Assembly: GCA_018607365.1 (NCBI GenBank) | Contig: JABBBT010000057.1 | Coordinates: 93,122-126,802, forward strand | Direction: 5' to 3' | DNA: 33,681 bases | Source of the DNA: SAR86 cluster bacterium | GTDB lineage: Bacteria > Pseudomonadota > Gammaproteobacteria > Magnimaribacterales > D2472 | Shown: piece after piece, positions 1 through 8,784 of the stretch | Layout of the letters: every line of letters begins with the position of its first letter | How positions within the stretch are numbered: the first letter of the stretch is position 1 | The notes under the pieces: generated by a model | What the model was told of the DNA's origin: nothing | The model's input: the letters and a program-made list of their open reading frames with translations, nothing else | Databases searched by the model: none | Program-made: the position numbers and the translations under genes

Positions 1-70
1 TAAGAGCATCAATTGCTCTAAGTGATATATCATTGAGGTTACCAATTGGTGTTGACAAGAGATTTAACAT
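1..70 (-). CDS. rsmI: RsmI, 16S rRNA 2'-O-ribose methyltransferase, 5' end only (partial)
   Basis: Reading the minus strand from an ATG at 70 gives 23 codons that run off the window. They contain the run TPIGNLNDISLRA, which matches the N-terminal signature of the RsmI family of SAM-dependent methylases (2'-O-methylation of C1402 in 16S rRNA). Only this start is visible, so length and catalytic parts cannot be checked. The gene is divergent from the LpoA-like gene, with 16 bases between the two start codons. The rsmI/lpoA divergent pair is a common gammaproteobacterial arrangement, which supports both calls. Confidence 0.85.
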   Translation of the reverse strand, partial: MLNLLSTPIGNLNDISLRAIDAL

Positions 71-86
71 AATAAAAAGTATAAAA

Positions 87-1253
87 ATGATAAGACCTAG
101 CTTAACATTTATTTCAGTATCTTTAATCCTAATTCTATCAGGGTGCAGCTCTGTTCCAATTATTAATGACTTGAGTGTAAAGGGTGGGCATGAGAGCTCT
201 TATACACATCAAATGATAGATGGCTATGAGGAAATTTCTAAAGAACTTAGAGATGAGATTACGTTTATTTTAGAAGAAATATTTTTTTATAATCGAGTCG
301 ACGAAGTAAATTTAGAAAAAGTTAACGTATTCATTCAAAATGGACAGATAAAAGATTATTATGCCAATCAAATCCAACTAATAGCCTTAAACAAAAAGAA
401 GCTTCAATCAGTCCCGTTAATAAATGCGAACTTCGACACAGGTAAAAAAAATAAGGAATATATTATTGAATCAGTTTTAAGAAGAAGTAATAAATTCAAT
501 ATTACTTTTGATTCGAAAGGAAGAAGCATTAGTGATGGGTTGCTTGACTCAAATCTATTATTTTTTTGTAGTAGCTATCTTCAAGATCAAAAAGATATTA
601 TTGAAGATCATATTTTTAAAAAAAATAATCCAAGCGAAGTTATGGTGGTTTTCACAAAGTCATATGAAGAATATGCAATTAATCTAAAGCAAAACTTTCC
701 AGGTATTAAATTTTCTTTAATAAATGATAAAAATCATGAGGAGTATGCACAAAAAGCTCTTGGAATCGATCGGAGCTTAATTAGATTTAATAACATTCAA
801 AAATTAGATCAAAATATACAGTTAGAAAACACACCAAGGGAGAGAAAGGATTTTAAAAAAGTATATTTCTTGGTTGACTATGCAATAGGTAAATCCATTG
901 TTCCTATTTTTAGAAGTTATTTATTGAATAGTGATTTTTATGCCGCTAACAATATTTTGTTAGGCGCTATTAATACAAAACAATTAAGTGATTTCAATAA
1001 TCTTTATGTACCAACGCCTGAGTATTTCTATAAAAAAGTTGCTCAAAAACAAAGCATCAAATCCATAGGTGATGAAATTAATAAAGGCTTGATAGAAGAC
1101 ATGCTAAGAATTGAGGAATTAAATGCGTCCAATGCTTCAGACTCATTCATCTTATTAAATTCAGGAGCTATTAACTACCAGAGTGATAAGTGTATTAAAA
1201 GAGAGTTATCTTTTTGGGAAATAACTCAGGAAAATTTAACTAGTCCTCTTTAA
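87..1253 (+). CDS. lpoA: LpoA/LppC-like outer-membrane lipoprotein (short form)
   Basis: Encodes 388 residues from the ATG at 87. This start is chosen because it directly precedes a lipoprotein signal peptide (MIRPS..., lipobox LSGC with Cys20); an in-frame ATG at 33 would add an unlikely extension. In the LpoA (YraM/LppC) family the protein sits in the outer membrane and activates the peptidoglycan synthase PBP1a. The similarity I recognise is in the C-terminal lobe: an R-x-R-x-D-like stretch (PRERKDFKKVYF), then IVPIFRSYL and the later LYVPTPEYF. E. coli LpoA is about 680 residues, so this protein lacks most of the N-terminal helical-repeat domain or part of the binding-protein fold. Position next to rsmI and near sspA-petABC supports the assignment more than sequence does. 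Its 3' end overlaps sspA tail-to-tail by 14 bases. Alternative: an unrelated lipoprotein at the same locus. Confidence 0.6.
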   Translation: MIRPSLTFISVSLILILSGCSSVPIINDLSVKGGHESSYTHQMIDGYEEISKELRDEITFILEEIFFYNRVDEVNLEKVNVFIQNGQIKDYYANQIQLIALNKKKLQSVPLINANFDTGKKNKEYIIESVLRRSNKFNITFDSKGRSISDGLLDSNLLFFCSSYLQDQKDIIEDHIFKKNNPSEVMVVFTKSYEEYAINLKQNFPGIKFSLINDKNHEEYAQKALGIDRSLIRFNNIQKLDQNIQLENTPRERKDFKKVYFLVDYAIGKSIVPIFRSYLLNSDFYAANNILLGAINTKQLSDFNNLYVPTPEYFYKKVAQKQSIKSIGDEINKGLIEDMLRIEELNASNASDSFILLNSGAINYQSDKCIKRELSFWEITQENLTSPL

Positions 1254-1851
1254 GATCTCTTTCAAGAGAAGAAAGGCTATCAAGGAAACCAGGTCTCTTA
1301 AATACCTCTTTTTGATAATCTATGAGTGGCTTTAGATGTCTATTTACTGGAAGTCTTATACCGATTGATGGAAGTCTCCAGAGTATAGGAGCAAAACAAC
1401 AATCTACAAGAGTAAACTCATCACTCATAAAGTATTTAAATTCTTTAAAGGTTGGTGCGATGGAAGAAATCTCGTGCAATAATTCCTCTCTTAATTTTAT
1501 CAGCTCTTTTTCAGGCAACTCACCAGCAATTAAGGTATCAACAATAGGACACCATTCTCTATCTATTCTTAACATCAAAGTTCTGCTATTTGCTCTGGCA
1601 ACTGGATAGACTGGTAATAATGGCGGGTGAGGAAATCTTTCATCTAAATACTCCATCATTACAGAAGGGTCATGTATTGCTAAATCTCTATCAACCAAAA
1701 TTGGTAATTTATGATATGGGCTTATTGATAGAATATCCTCAGGCGTTTCTTCTGGTTTAGACTCTTTAATTTCAGCAGTGATATCTTTTTCTGCTAAAAC
1801 TATTCTTACTCTTTGACTGTAGTGATCGTCTCTATCTGAATATAAAATCAT
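1240..1851 (-). CDS. sspA: SspA, stringent starvation protein A
   Basis: 203 residues with a glutathione S-transferase-like fold. SspA is an RNA-polymerase-associated regulator that binds with sigma-70 and helps cells through starvation and acid stress in E. coli. Visible family marks are the N-terminal YSDRDDHYSQRVRIVLAEK stretch, LPILVDRDL, and MMEYLDERFPHPPLLPVYP. The Pro-His-Pro trio at 74-76 corresponds to the surface residues required for SspA activity in E. coli. The length is normal. It starts 16 bases after petC on the same strand and is probably read through from petABC. The usual downstream partner sspB, a ClpXP adaptor, is absent; the gene instead ends by overlapping the convergent LpoA-like gene. 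A weak GGGA lies upstream of the ATG. Confidence 0.93.
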   Translation of the reverse strand: MILYSDRDDHYSQRVRIVLAEKDITAEIKESKPEETPEDILSISPYHKLPILVDRDLAIHDPSVMMEYLDERFPHPPLLPVYPVARANSRTLMLRIDREWCPIVDTLIAGELPEKELIKLREELLHEISSIAPTFKEFKYFMSDEFTLVDCCFAPILWRLPSIGIRLPVNRHLKPLIDYQKEVFKRPGFLDSLSSLERDLKED

Positions 1852-1867
1852 AATTTTTTCCCTATTT

Positions 1868-2701
1868 TTAATGATAGTCTTTGTGATATTCCCTATACAA
1901 AAGAGCTGATAAAGCTGTAAATATTAGGAAATAAAAAATAACATACCACCCGATTCTCTCTCGAGTAGCTTTTGATGGCTCGCCAACATATACAAGAAAG
2001 TTAGTAAGGTCGTAAATAACCTTATCGAACTCTTCTTTATTTAATGAGCCCGTGCCCTCTTCAACTTGAAGAAATCCACATTTTTCTTTAGTAAGTGCAA
2101 TGCCTTCACTATCTCTTTTTTCTCCACCATTTTTAGCAATAATTGGAATATTTTTGCAAACAAGTTTTTGATTACCTTGAAGTGCAGCAAGCACGTTAGG
2201 CATTGCTGTTCCAGGATAGACTAAGTTATTTACACCATATTGTTTAGAAGAGTCTTCATAATAAGTTCTTAAATAAGAATAGAGCCAATCATCGCCCCTC
2301 ACTCTACTGACAAGGGTTAGATCAGGAGGTGCAACTCCAAACCACTGAGCTGAATCGTCTTCAGGCATAGCGCCAGTCATAAGATCTCCAGCTTTAATGG
2401 ATTTATCAAATACTAAATTTTCAAAAAAAATGTCTTCAGGGATTTGTAAATCTTTTGCGATTCTTCCCCATCTTGAATATTGAAGTGAATGACATCCATA
2501 GCAATAGTTAAGAAATGTAGAAGCTCCGCTCTGTAAGGACTCCATATCATTCAATGCATATTTAAACTTATCACAATCACCATAGTCTTTGCATGGCCCA
2601 CCCTCTGCAGAAGACAAATTATTTATGTTAAATAATAATGTACATAGAATAAGAAACTTTACTGACTTATTAATTTTTATAACTCTCTGCTTTGTGCTCA
2701 T
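1868..2701 (-). CDS. petC: Cytochrome c1 of the bc1 complex
   Basis: 277 residues. Carries electrons from the Rieske protein to a soluble cytochrome c, on the periplasmic side of the inner membrane. An N-terminal signal peptide (about residues 12-32) precedes the haem-binding CYGCH at 67-71. The likely axial methionine is Met167 in PGTAMPNV. A C-terminal membrane anchor (about 250-267) ends in a basic/aromatic tail. A cysteine-containing insert before the anchor resembles that of other gammaproteobacteria. Less usual is a second Cys pair (CKDYGDC, 37-43) just before the haem region. The start codon overlaps the petB stop in an ATGA junction, so the two are translationally coupled. Confidence 0.96.
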   Translation of the reverse strand: MSTKQRVIKINKSVKFLILCTLLFNINNLSSAEGGPCKDYGDCDKFKYALNDMESLQSGASTFLNYCYGCHSLQYSRWGRIAKDLQIPEDIFFENLVFDKSIKAGDLMTGAMPEDDSAQWFGVAPPDLTLVSRVRGDDWLYSYLRTYYEDSSKQYGVNNLVYPGTAMPNVLAALQGNQKLVCKNIPIIAKNGGEKRDSEGIALTKEKCGFLQVEEGTGSLNKEEFDKVIYDLTNFLVYVGEPSKATRERIGWYVIFYFLIFTALSALLYREYHKDYH

Positions 2702-3915
2702 AGGCGCTCTGGAACCTTTTTAGTCTTTTCAAACTTTGTATATACAGGCATTAGAATAAAGAATGCGAAATAAATAAAAGTACAAATAATGCTCATTGTT
2801 TTTCTTACTTCTGTAACTCCAACAGTCCCAAGGTACCCTAGTGTTAAAAAGCTTATACCAAATAAAGCTAACGCTACTTTTGAATAAACTCCTTTATATC
2901 TAATAGACGCAGCTTTACTATTATCAAGCCAAGGCACAACAAATAGAATTGCTACAGCTGATCCCATTACAATTAAACCACCAAGCTTATCTGGAACGGC
3001 TCTTAACATTGCATAATATGGTGAATAATACCAAACTGGTGCTATATGCTCTGGGGTTACAAGAGGATTGGCTTTTTCAAAATTAGCCATCTCAATAAAA
3101 TAACCTCCACCCTCAGGGAAGAAAAACATTATTATTGCAAAAACAGTCATAAAAACACCGATTCCAACAAGAGCGTTCAGTACTTTATATGGAAAAAATG
3201 GCACACTATCTAAAGGAACCCCATCTTCGTCTAGATGCTCTTCTATATCGACGCCCTCTGGATTTCCCGCACCAACTTCATGTAATGCAATAAGGTGAAG
3301 AAATACTAAAGCAATTAATACTAAAGGAAGTGCAACAACGTGAAGTGCAAAGAATCGAGAAACTGTAATACCTGAAATATAGTAATCTCCTCTGACCCAT
3401 AACTCGAGAGATTCACCAATGTAGGGAATAGCACCAAATAGAGAAATAATTACTTGAGCGCCCCAATAGGACATTTGACCATATGGGAGAACATAACCAA
3501 GAAAACCTTCGGCCATCATTGCGAGATATATAGCGCAACCAAAAACCCATACTAGCTCTTTAGGTTTTTGATATGATCCGTAAAGCAAACCCCTAAACAT
3601 ATGCAAATAAACAACTGCAAAAAACATTGAAGCGCCAGTAGTGTGCATATACCTAATTACCCAGCCATAATCTACATCTCTCATGATGTATTCTATTGAT
3701 GAAAATGCCTGCTCTTCTGTATTTGAATACGGCATTATTAGCCATATTCCTGAAATTATTTGAATGATTAATACAACTGATGCTAAGGCACCAAATAAAT
3801 ACCAGAAATTAACTTTCGATGGAACAGGATGTTTTGAAAGATGTCTTTCAAAGGTATTAGCTATTGGAAGTCTACTATTAAACCAACCAAACATTTTTCC
3901 TACTACTCCATTCAT
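2698..3915 (-). CDS. petB: Cytochrome b of the bc1 complex
   Basis: 405 residues, an integral membrane protein that oxidises quinol and reduces quinone across the inner membrane. The four haem-ligand histidines are His91 and His105 in the second helix and His192 and His207 in the fourth. The Qo-site motif is PVWY (in HIAPVWYYSPYYAMLRA) instead of the PEWY of mitochondria and alphaproteobacteria; PVWY is known in gamma- and betaproteobacteria, so this is a lineage mark and not a defect. The sequence is full length with the C-terminal helices present. It lies in the order petA-petB-petC, starting at the base after the petA stop. Confidence 0.97.
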   Translation of the reverse strand: MNGVVGKMFGWFNSRLPIANTFERHLSKHPVPSKVNFWYLFGALASVVLIIQIISGIWLIMPYSNTEEQAFSSIEYIMRDVDYGWVIRYMHTTGASMFFAVVYLHMFRGLLYGSYQKPKELVWVFGCAIYLAMMAEGFLGYVLPYGQMSYWGAQVIISLFGAIPYIGESLELWVRGDYYISGITVSRFFALHVVALPLVLIALVFLHLIALHEVGAGNPEGVDIEEHLDEDGVPLDSVPFFPYKVLNALVGIGVFMTVFAIIMFFFPEGGGYFIEMANFEKANPLVTPEHIAPVWYYSPYYAMLRAVPDKLGGLIVMGSAVAILFVVPWLDNSKAASIRYKGVYSKVALALFGISFLTLGYLGTVGVTEVRKTMSIICTFIYFAFFILMPVYTKFEKTKKVPERL

Positions 3916-4500
3916 TTATGCCACTCCTCCGTCTTCACCTATAGTTAAAATACTGCCATCAAAAAAATGAGGAGGTACTGGAAGATTTGTTGGTGCGGGC
4001 ACACCTTTGAATACTCTTCCTACCATATCAAACATTGATCCATGACAAGGACAAAAGAATCCACCAGACCAAGATGCATCCCATGGCTTTGGCTCAACTT
4101 CCGGATGATACTTTGGAGAACAACCTAAATGAGTACAAACTCCTGCTATAACTGAATATTCACTACTTTTTGATCTTGTTGCATTTAAACCTCTGTATGG
4201 TTCATCAATAGCCTCTGAGTTGGGGTCGGAAAGCTTGGACAGAGTTTGTTCTAAGCCTGCAAGACTTTCTTTAGTCTGTCTGATTACAAAAACCGGCTGC
4301 TTACGCCATGCAACTTGTATCTGCTGTCCATATTGCATTTTTGAAACATCGATTTTTACTGATGCTCCAGCAGCTTTTGCACGTGCGCTTGGATTCCAAG
4401 CTGCTATAAATGGTGTTGCTACGAATGGAACTCCAGAAAGACCAACTGCACTTGTCAATCCAATAAGTACTTTCCTTCTTGTATTGTCTTTTTCTTGCAT
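3916..4500 (-). CDS. petA: Rieske iron-sulfur subunit of the bc1 complex
   Basis: 194 residues. Takes an electron from quinol through a 2Fe-2S cluster and passes it to cytochrome c1. Box I is CTHLGC (Cys122, His124, Cys127) and box II is CPCHGS (Cys150, Cys152, His153). The N-terminus has an Arg-Arg pair followed by a long hydrophobic stretch (residues 8-34), consistent with Tat-dependent insertion as an uncleaved anchor. It is first gene of the petABC operon, and an extended -10 promoter lies just upstream (4545-4553). No strong Shine-Dalgarno is seen before the ATG. Confidence 0.97.
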   Translation of the reverse strand: MQEKDNTRRKVLIGLTSAVGLSGVPFVATPFIAAWNPSARAKAAGASVKIDVSKMQYGQQIQVAWRKQPVFVIRQTKESLAGLEQTLSKLSDPNSEAIDEPYRGLNATRSKSSEYSVIAGVCTHLGCSPKYHPEVEPKPWDASWSGGFFCPCHGSMFDMVGRVFKGVPAPTNLPVPPHFFDGSILTIGEDGGVA

Positions 4501-4544
4501 TAATTCTTTATTTTCTTGTTAATTGTGTACTAAAAAACAGGCAG

Positions 4545-4553
4545 ATTATACCA
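4545..4553 (-). promoter_or_regulatory. Extended -10 promoter for petABC
   Basis: On the minus strand the sequence reads TGGTATAAT, a perfect extended -10 (TGn-TATAAT). No good -35 is present, which such promoters can tolerate. The predicted start is near 4538, giving a leader of about 38 nt before the petA ATG. It lies in the 80-base gap between rpsI and petA. Confidence 0.6.
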
Positions 4554-4580
4554 CTAATTTTAATGTATAAATTTGAAAAA

Positions 4581-4973
4581 TTAACGTTTTGAGAACTGTT
4601 TACTTTTTCTAGCTTTTACCAAACCAGGTTTCTTTCTTTCAACTTTTCTAGGGTCTCTAGTTAACAAACCAGCTTTTTTAAGCTGAGGTCTTAATTCCTC
4701 ATCAAAAGCTATGAGAGCTCTTGAGATACCATGTCTAATTGCGCCTGCTTGTCCAAAACTACCACCGCCTTTTACCTTGATATTGATATCAAGCTTTCCT
4801 TCAAGATCTGTCATCTCTAAAGGTTGCATTACAAGCATCTGTGCTACTTTTCTTCCAAAGTAAACATCTAATTTTTTATCATTAACAGTTATATCACCCT
4901 TTCCAGTGGATAAGTAAATTCTAGCAGATGAAGTTTTTCTTCTACCTGTTGCGTAATGAATTTCTGATGTCAT
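4581..4973 (-). CDS. rpsI: 30S ribosomal protein S9
   Basis: 130 residues, the same length as E. coli S9, when started at the ATG at 4973 ([13 protein letters not shown]). That ATG overlaps the rplM stop in an ATGA junction; an in-frame ATG at 4988 would add five residues and is less likely. Family marks are [11 protein letters not shown] at the start, [20 protein letters not shown] in the middle and the C-terminal KQFSKR that reaches into the ribosomal P site. It is the second gene of the usual rplM-rpsI pair. No terminator hairpin is visible between its stop and the petA promoter. Confidence 0.97.
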   Translation of the reverse strand: MTSEIHYATGRRKTSSARIYLSTGKGDITVNDKKLDVYFGRKVAQMLVMQPLEMTDLEGKLDINIKVKGGGSFGQAGAIRHGISRALIAFDEELRPQLKKAGLLTRDPRKVERKKPGLVKARKSKQFSKR

Positions 4974-5404
4974 ATTTTTGGATTCCACTCTATAGGTTGT
5001 TGAGATTCATGCTCATGATCTGGACCACTAAATACTTTTAGTTTTTTGATCATTGATTTTCCTAGTTTATTTTTTGGTAACATTCCTTTAACAGCTTCTT
5101 CTATAATTCTTTCAGGATGTTTTTCATTCATTTCTCTAAAAGTCTTAGTCTTTAGCCCACCAGGATATAATGAGTGAGTGTAATATTTTTTATCATTAAA
5201 TTTCTCACCGGTAACTTTGATCTTTTCTGCATTTATTACAACAACATAATCACCACCATCGGTGTGAGGTGTGAAAGTAGGTTTGTCTTTTCCTCTTATT
5301 CTGTCTGCAATTTTAGTAGCAACTCTTCCCAGAATTTTGTCAGATGCATCGATAACAAACCATTGTCTGTCTACATTTTCTTTTTTTAGTGCGAATGTTT
5401 TCAT
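4970..5404 (-). CDS. rplM: 50S ribosomal protein L13
   Basis: 144 residues from the ATG at 5404 ([19 protein letters not shown]). This start matches family N-termini; another ATG two codons upstream at 5410 cannot be excluded. Recognisable parts are [23 protein letters not shown], the [16 protein letters not shown] strand and [10 protein letters not shown]. An early assembly protein of the large subunit. It precedes rpsI with a 4-base overlap, and a plausible promoter is at 5428-5456. Confidence 0.97.
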   Translation of the reverse strand: MKTFALKKENVDRQWFVIDASDKILGRVATKIADRIRGKDKPTFTPHTDGGDYVVVINAEKIKVTGEKFNDKKYYTHSLYPGGLKTKTFREMNEKHPERIIEEAVKGMLPKNKLGKSMIKKLKVFSGPDHEHESQQPIEWNPKI

Positions 5405-5427
5405 AATCATATTTTTGTAAGATGCGA

Positions 5428-5456
5428 ATATTAATGTTTTGAGGATGAATTAGCAA
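5428..5456 (-). promoter_or_regulatory. Putative sigma-70 promoter for rplM-rpsI
   Basis: Minus strand: -35 TTGCTA at 5451-5456, a 17-base spacer and -10 TAATAT at 5428-5433. Each box matches the consensus at four of six positions. It sits alone in the 74-base gap between zapE and rplM, which fits a separate promoter for the ribosomal pair. Confidence 0.45.
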
Positions 5457-5478
5457 TATTTATCAGCATAATTTTTCA

Positions 5479-6528
5479 TTATTTACTAGATTCTAAATAT
5501 TCAATAGTTTGCATCTCTTTGAGTCTGCTGGCACATCTATTCCATAAAATGTTTAGTTTTGTACCTTTATATAGATTTTCAATAGATTTTGAGTCAATAA
5601 AAAACTTTACTTTTGTATTCTCTCTATAACAAATGTCAATAAAAGAAATAAACCTTCTAATAATATCTGCATGATTATCATCATACTGATGGAAATCATT
5701 TATAAAAATCCAATCTATATTTTTACATATCTCAATAAAATCTTTAGAGCCAGTAGGTTGAATAAAGAAGTCTTTATAAGAAACCCAAAGAAAATTATTA
5801 GAGTATGCCTTGCATTTAAGTTTTCTTGAGTTTATGGAAAAATTATCAAAGCTAACCTCAAATTCACTAAAATTTTTTATTAGGAAATCCTTTATTTCAC
5901 TATCACTCATTTTTAAAGAGGGATTGGAATCTACTTCACTAAATTGATGAATATTTCTTGTTCTGTAATCCATTGCTCCCCCAAGCTCATAAATATTTAA
6001 GTTGTTCTTCAAAAAGTTCATTGCCTTCATAAATTTTTGCCTCTGCAAGCCATCTTTATATAAGTTATCTGGGTGGGCATTGGAAGTTAGGTATAATTCA
6101 ACTCCATTAATTATTAGCTGGTTTAATAAATTGCCTATGATCATTGCATCAGCTACATCCTCTACCTGAAATTCATCTATAAGAATTACTTTAAACTTAC
6201 TGTAATAGTTTTTTGCAATAATATTTATTGGATCTTTGCTACTTGATAAGTCCTTTAGTTGATTATGTATGTCATGCATCAAATCAATGTAATGAAAAGA
6301 AGATGTGTTGTTTGAAATTTCTTTTAAAAAAGATTTAATAATAAGAGTTTTACCCCTTCCAACGTCACCCCAAATATATGCACCTCTTTTTTTTTGCTTT
6401 TTTATGAGGTTATCGAAAAAATTATTTTCAATATTGTGTTGTTCAACTAAATTCTCAATAAGATTTAATTGGCCCTTGTCGAGAGTAATATCTTGGATTT
6501 TTAGATCATCAATGATATTTTGAATCAT
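5479..6528 (-). CDS. zapE: ZapE, AFG1-like cell-division ATPase
   Basis: 349 residues. ZapE is a cytoplasmic P-loop ATPase that binds FtsZ and affects Z-ring stability in E. coli. The Walker A motif GDVGRGKT is at residues 54-61 and Walker B is in VILIDEF. Family blocks F-x-V-x-D-VADAMIIGNLL, YLTSNAHPDNLYKDGLQR and the GGAMDYR motif are all present. It is slightly shorter than the E. coli protein (about 375). In many gammaproteobacteria zapE lies beside rplM, as here. Its ATG is only six bases from the divergent degS ATG, so its promoter must overlap degS coding sequence. Confidence 0.93.
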   Translation of the reverse strand: MIQNIIDDLKIQDITLDKGQLNLIENLVEQHNIENNFFDNLIKKQKKRGAYIWGDVGRGKTLIIKSFLKEISNNTSSFHYIDLMHDIHNQLKDLSSSKDPINIIAKNYYSKFKVILIDEFQVEDVADAMIIGNLLNQLIINGVELYLTSNAHPDNLYKDGLQRQKFMKAMNFLKNNLNIYELGGAMDYRTRNIHQFSEVDSNPSLKMSDSEIKDFLIKNFSEFEVSFDNFSINSRKLKCKAYSNNFLWVSYKDFFIQPTGSKDFIEICKNIDWIFINDFHQYDDNHADIIRRFISFIDICYRENTKVKFFIDSKSIENLYKGTKLNILWNRCASRLKEMQTIEYLESSK

Positions 6529-6534
6529 ATTATT

Positions 6535-7527
6535 ATGAATTATTTAAAAGAGATAAAGTTTCATTATTTGTTATTAATTGCATTGGCACTGTTAGTAACA
6601 TGGGTATACACAAACCATGATAACAATAAATTTGTTAAAGCTACTGAAAAATCTATTTCTTCGGTTGTAATAGTAGCCTCTTACAATAACAGCTCATACT
6701 CTCTTAGGCCTATTTCAATTGGCTCTGGAGTTATCTTTTCTAAAGATGGATACATAGTTACCAATTTTCATGTTGTCTCAAAAGGAAAGATTGTAAAAGT
6801 AAAACTTGGAGATGGTAAAGAGCAAGTAGCAAAAATTATTGGTTTTGATATTAATTCTGATATTGCAATCCTTAAGGTATTACCAGAAGACCAATTAGTT
6901 CCAATTAAAATTGCAGATAGTTCTAATATTAAAATAGGTGATAAAGTTTTGGCTATTGGGAATCCATATGGAATAGGAATTTCTGTATCAAGCGGAATAG
7001 TTAGTGCCACCGGAAGAGATTATGGCAATCCATATTTAGAGCTCATCCAGACTGATGCTGCAATAAATCCAGGTAATTCTGGTGGGGCGCTAATTAACGA
7101 GAAAGGTAATTTAATTGGCATTAACACAAAAATATTTTCAAAAACTGGAGCCTATCAAGGTTTAGGCTTTGCGATACCATCCAATGCCATTGCTGAAATT
7201 ACTTCAGAAATAATTCAATACGGAAAAGTAAGATCTGCATGGATAGGTAATTTTAGAGTTAGCGATGTAAGAGTAAATTTAAGCAACAAATCTTTAAATG
7301 GATTACGCGTAATTGAAATAGATGAATTTGGTCCTCTTTACGAAAGCGGAGTTAGAGCAACTGACATCATAATTGAAATTAATGAGGCTGCTAGCTCATG
7401 GGCAAATCTTAAGGAGTCCTTAAAATCATTAACATTTGGAGAAATTATCAACCTAAAAATTATTAGCTCTAATGGAGAAATTAAAGCAATAGCAATCTCA
7501 TCAGATGATGTTGAAAAATTTAACTAG
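6535..7527 (+). CDS. degS: DegS/AlgW-type periplasmic serine protease
   Basis: 330 residues from the ATG at 6535 (MNYLKEIKFHYLL). An in-frame ATG at 6520 is less likely because it sits inside the zapE start. One N-terminal membrane helix (residues 9-25) anchors a trypsin-like domain with triad His79 (TNFHVV), Asp109 (NSDIAI) and Ser182 (NPGNSGG). A single C-terminal PDZ domain follows. Anchor plus one PDZ is the DegS/AlgW layout, not the two-PDZ DegP/DegQ one. These proteases sense misfolded outer-membrane proteins and start cleavage of the anti-sigma factor RseA; rseA, rseP and rpoE are not in this window. The 3' end overlaps convergent murA by 8 bases. Confidence 0.88.
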   Translation: MNYLKEIKFHYLLLIALALLVTWVYTNHDNNKFVKATEKSISSVVIVASYNNSSYSLRPISIGSGVIFSKDGYIVTNFHVVSKGKIVKVKLGDGKEQVAKIIGFDINSDIAILKVLPEDQLVPIKIADSSNIKIGDKVLAIGNPYGIGISVSSGIVSATGRDYGNPYLELIQTDAAINPGNSGGALINEKGNLIGINTKIFSKTGAYQGLGFAIPSNAIAEITSEIIQYGKVRSAWIGNFRVSDVRVNLSNKSLNGLRVIEIDEFGPLYESGVRATDIIIEINEAASSWANLKESLKSLTFGEIINLKIISSNGEIKAIAISSDDVEKFN

Positions 7528-8779
7528 GTAATCTTAAAATCTCAGCCCCTAAATAGTTAAGCTTTTCTTCGATTCTTTCATATCCCCTATCAATATGATA
7601 AATCCTGCTCACGGTGGTCTGTCCAGATGCACACAAACCTGCCAATATGAGACTGGCAGAGGCCCTTAGATCAGTTGCCATAACTTCTGCGCCATACAAG
7701 CTGTCTACGCCTTTTATAATTGCTTGATTTCCATTAATTTCAATATCACACCCCATTCTATTTAACTCTTGAATATGCATAAATCTATTTTCAAAAACAG
7801 TTTCATATATATTTGACGTTCCACTTGCAATTGCATTCATTACAGAAAACTGAGCTTGCATATCAGTAGGAAATTCTGGAAAAGGAGCTGTAGTTATATC
7901 AACTGGCTTTAACTTTTTATTTTCCATTGATAAAGAAATGGAGTCTTTGGTAGTAGAGATTGTTGCACCTGATTCCTCTAGTTTTTGAATCACTTTGGTT
8001 AGCCTTTGTGGATTAATGCCATTAACGAGAACACTGCCATTGGTAACAGCGGCTGCAACTAAATAAGTCCCAGCCTCTATTCTGTCAGCAGGAATGCTAA
8101 ATGATGTTCCATTGAGCTCCTTAACGCCACTTATAATAATCTCTTCTGTGCCAGCTCCTTGAATATTTGCACCCATTGCATTAAGCAAGTTAGCTAAATC
8201 TTCGATCTCGGGCTCTTTGGCAACGTTTGTTAAATGGGTGGTACCCTCTGCTAAAGATGCAGCCATCATAATATTCTCTGTACCGGTAACAGTAACGCCA
8301 TCAAACCTAATTTTGGTACCAATAAGCCGATCAGCCGTTGCTTCTATATATCCATTTCTAAGAACAATTTTTGCTCCAAGTTGTTCTAAAGCATCAAGAT
8401 GAAAATTCACTGGTCTGGAACCAATAGCACAACCACCAGGCAAAGCAATTCTTGCTTTTCCATACTTTGCAACTAGAGGTCCTAAAACCAAGATAGATGC
8501 TCTCATTGTCTTGACAAGCTCGTACCTTGCCTCTGTGTCTGAGAGGCTATTAGAAGAAATATTAAAATCCATATTTTCATTAAGAATAATCTCTGCACCC
8601 ATAGAACCTAGTAACTCAAACATGGTAGTTATGTCTTGAAGATAAGGTAAATTTTTAAGAACAACGCTCTCAGAAGACAATATAGTGGCAGCTATCATTG
8701 GAAGGGCTGCATTTTTTGCACCTGCACACATGATCGTTCCTTTAAGAGATTTACCACCTTTGATTAAGAGTTTTTCCAT
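7520..8779 (-). CDS. murA: MurA, UDP-GlcNAc 1-carboxyvinyltransferase
   Basis: 419 residues, normal length. Transfers enolpyruvate from PEP to UDP-GlcNAc, the first committed step of peptidoglycan synthesis in the cytoplasm. Lys22 lies in AGAKNAAL and the loop cysteine targeted by fosfomycin is Cys117 in PGGCAIGSRP. The PTDMQAQ motif with the catalytic Asp and the ATDLRASASL block are intact. Because the loop Cys is present, there is no sign of the Cys-to-Asp resistance variant. It follows ibaG with a 5-base gap and ends overlapping degS. Confidence 0.98.
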   Translation of the reverse strand: MEKLLIKGGKSLKGTIMCAGAKNAALPMIAATILSSESVVLKNLPYLQDITTMFELLGSMGAEIILNENMDFNISSNSLSDTEARYELVKTMRASILVLGPLVAKYGKARIALPGGCAIGSRPVNFHLDALEQLGAKIVLRNGYIEATADRLIGTKIRFDGVTVTGTENIMMAASLAEGTTHLTNVAKEPEIEDLANLLNAMGANIQGAGTEEIIISGVKELNGTSFSIPADRIEAGTYLVAAAVTNGSVLVNGINPQRLTKVIQKLEESGATISTTKDSISLSMENKKLKPVDITTAPFPEFPTDMQAQFSVMNAIASGTSNIYETVFENRFMHIQELNRMGCDIEINGNQAIIKGVDSLYGAEVMATDLRASASLILAGLCASGQTTVSRIYHIDRGYERIEEKLNYLGAEILRLPS

Positions 8780-8784
8780 TTTTA

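Noticed and set aside
3195..3215. TGGCAC strings as sigma-54 (-24/-12) promoters, here and at about 6583, 20003 and 26697
   Set aside because: None is followed by TTGC at the required five-base distance, and all lie inside coding sequence.
7081..7100. degS as a degraded DegP
   Set aside because: The catalytic triad is intact and one PDZ plus an N-terminal anchor is the normal DegS layout, not a truncation.
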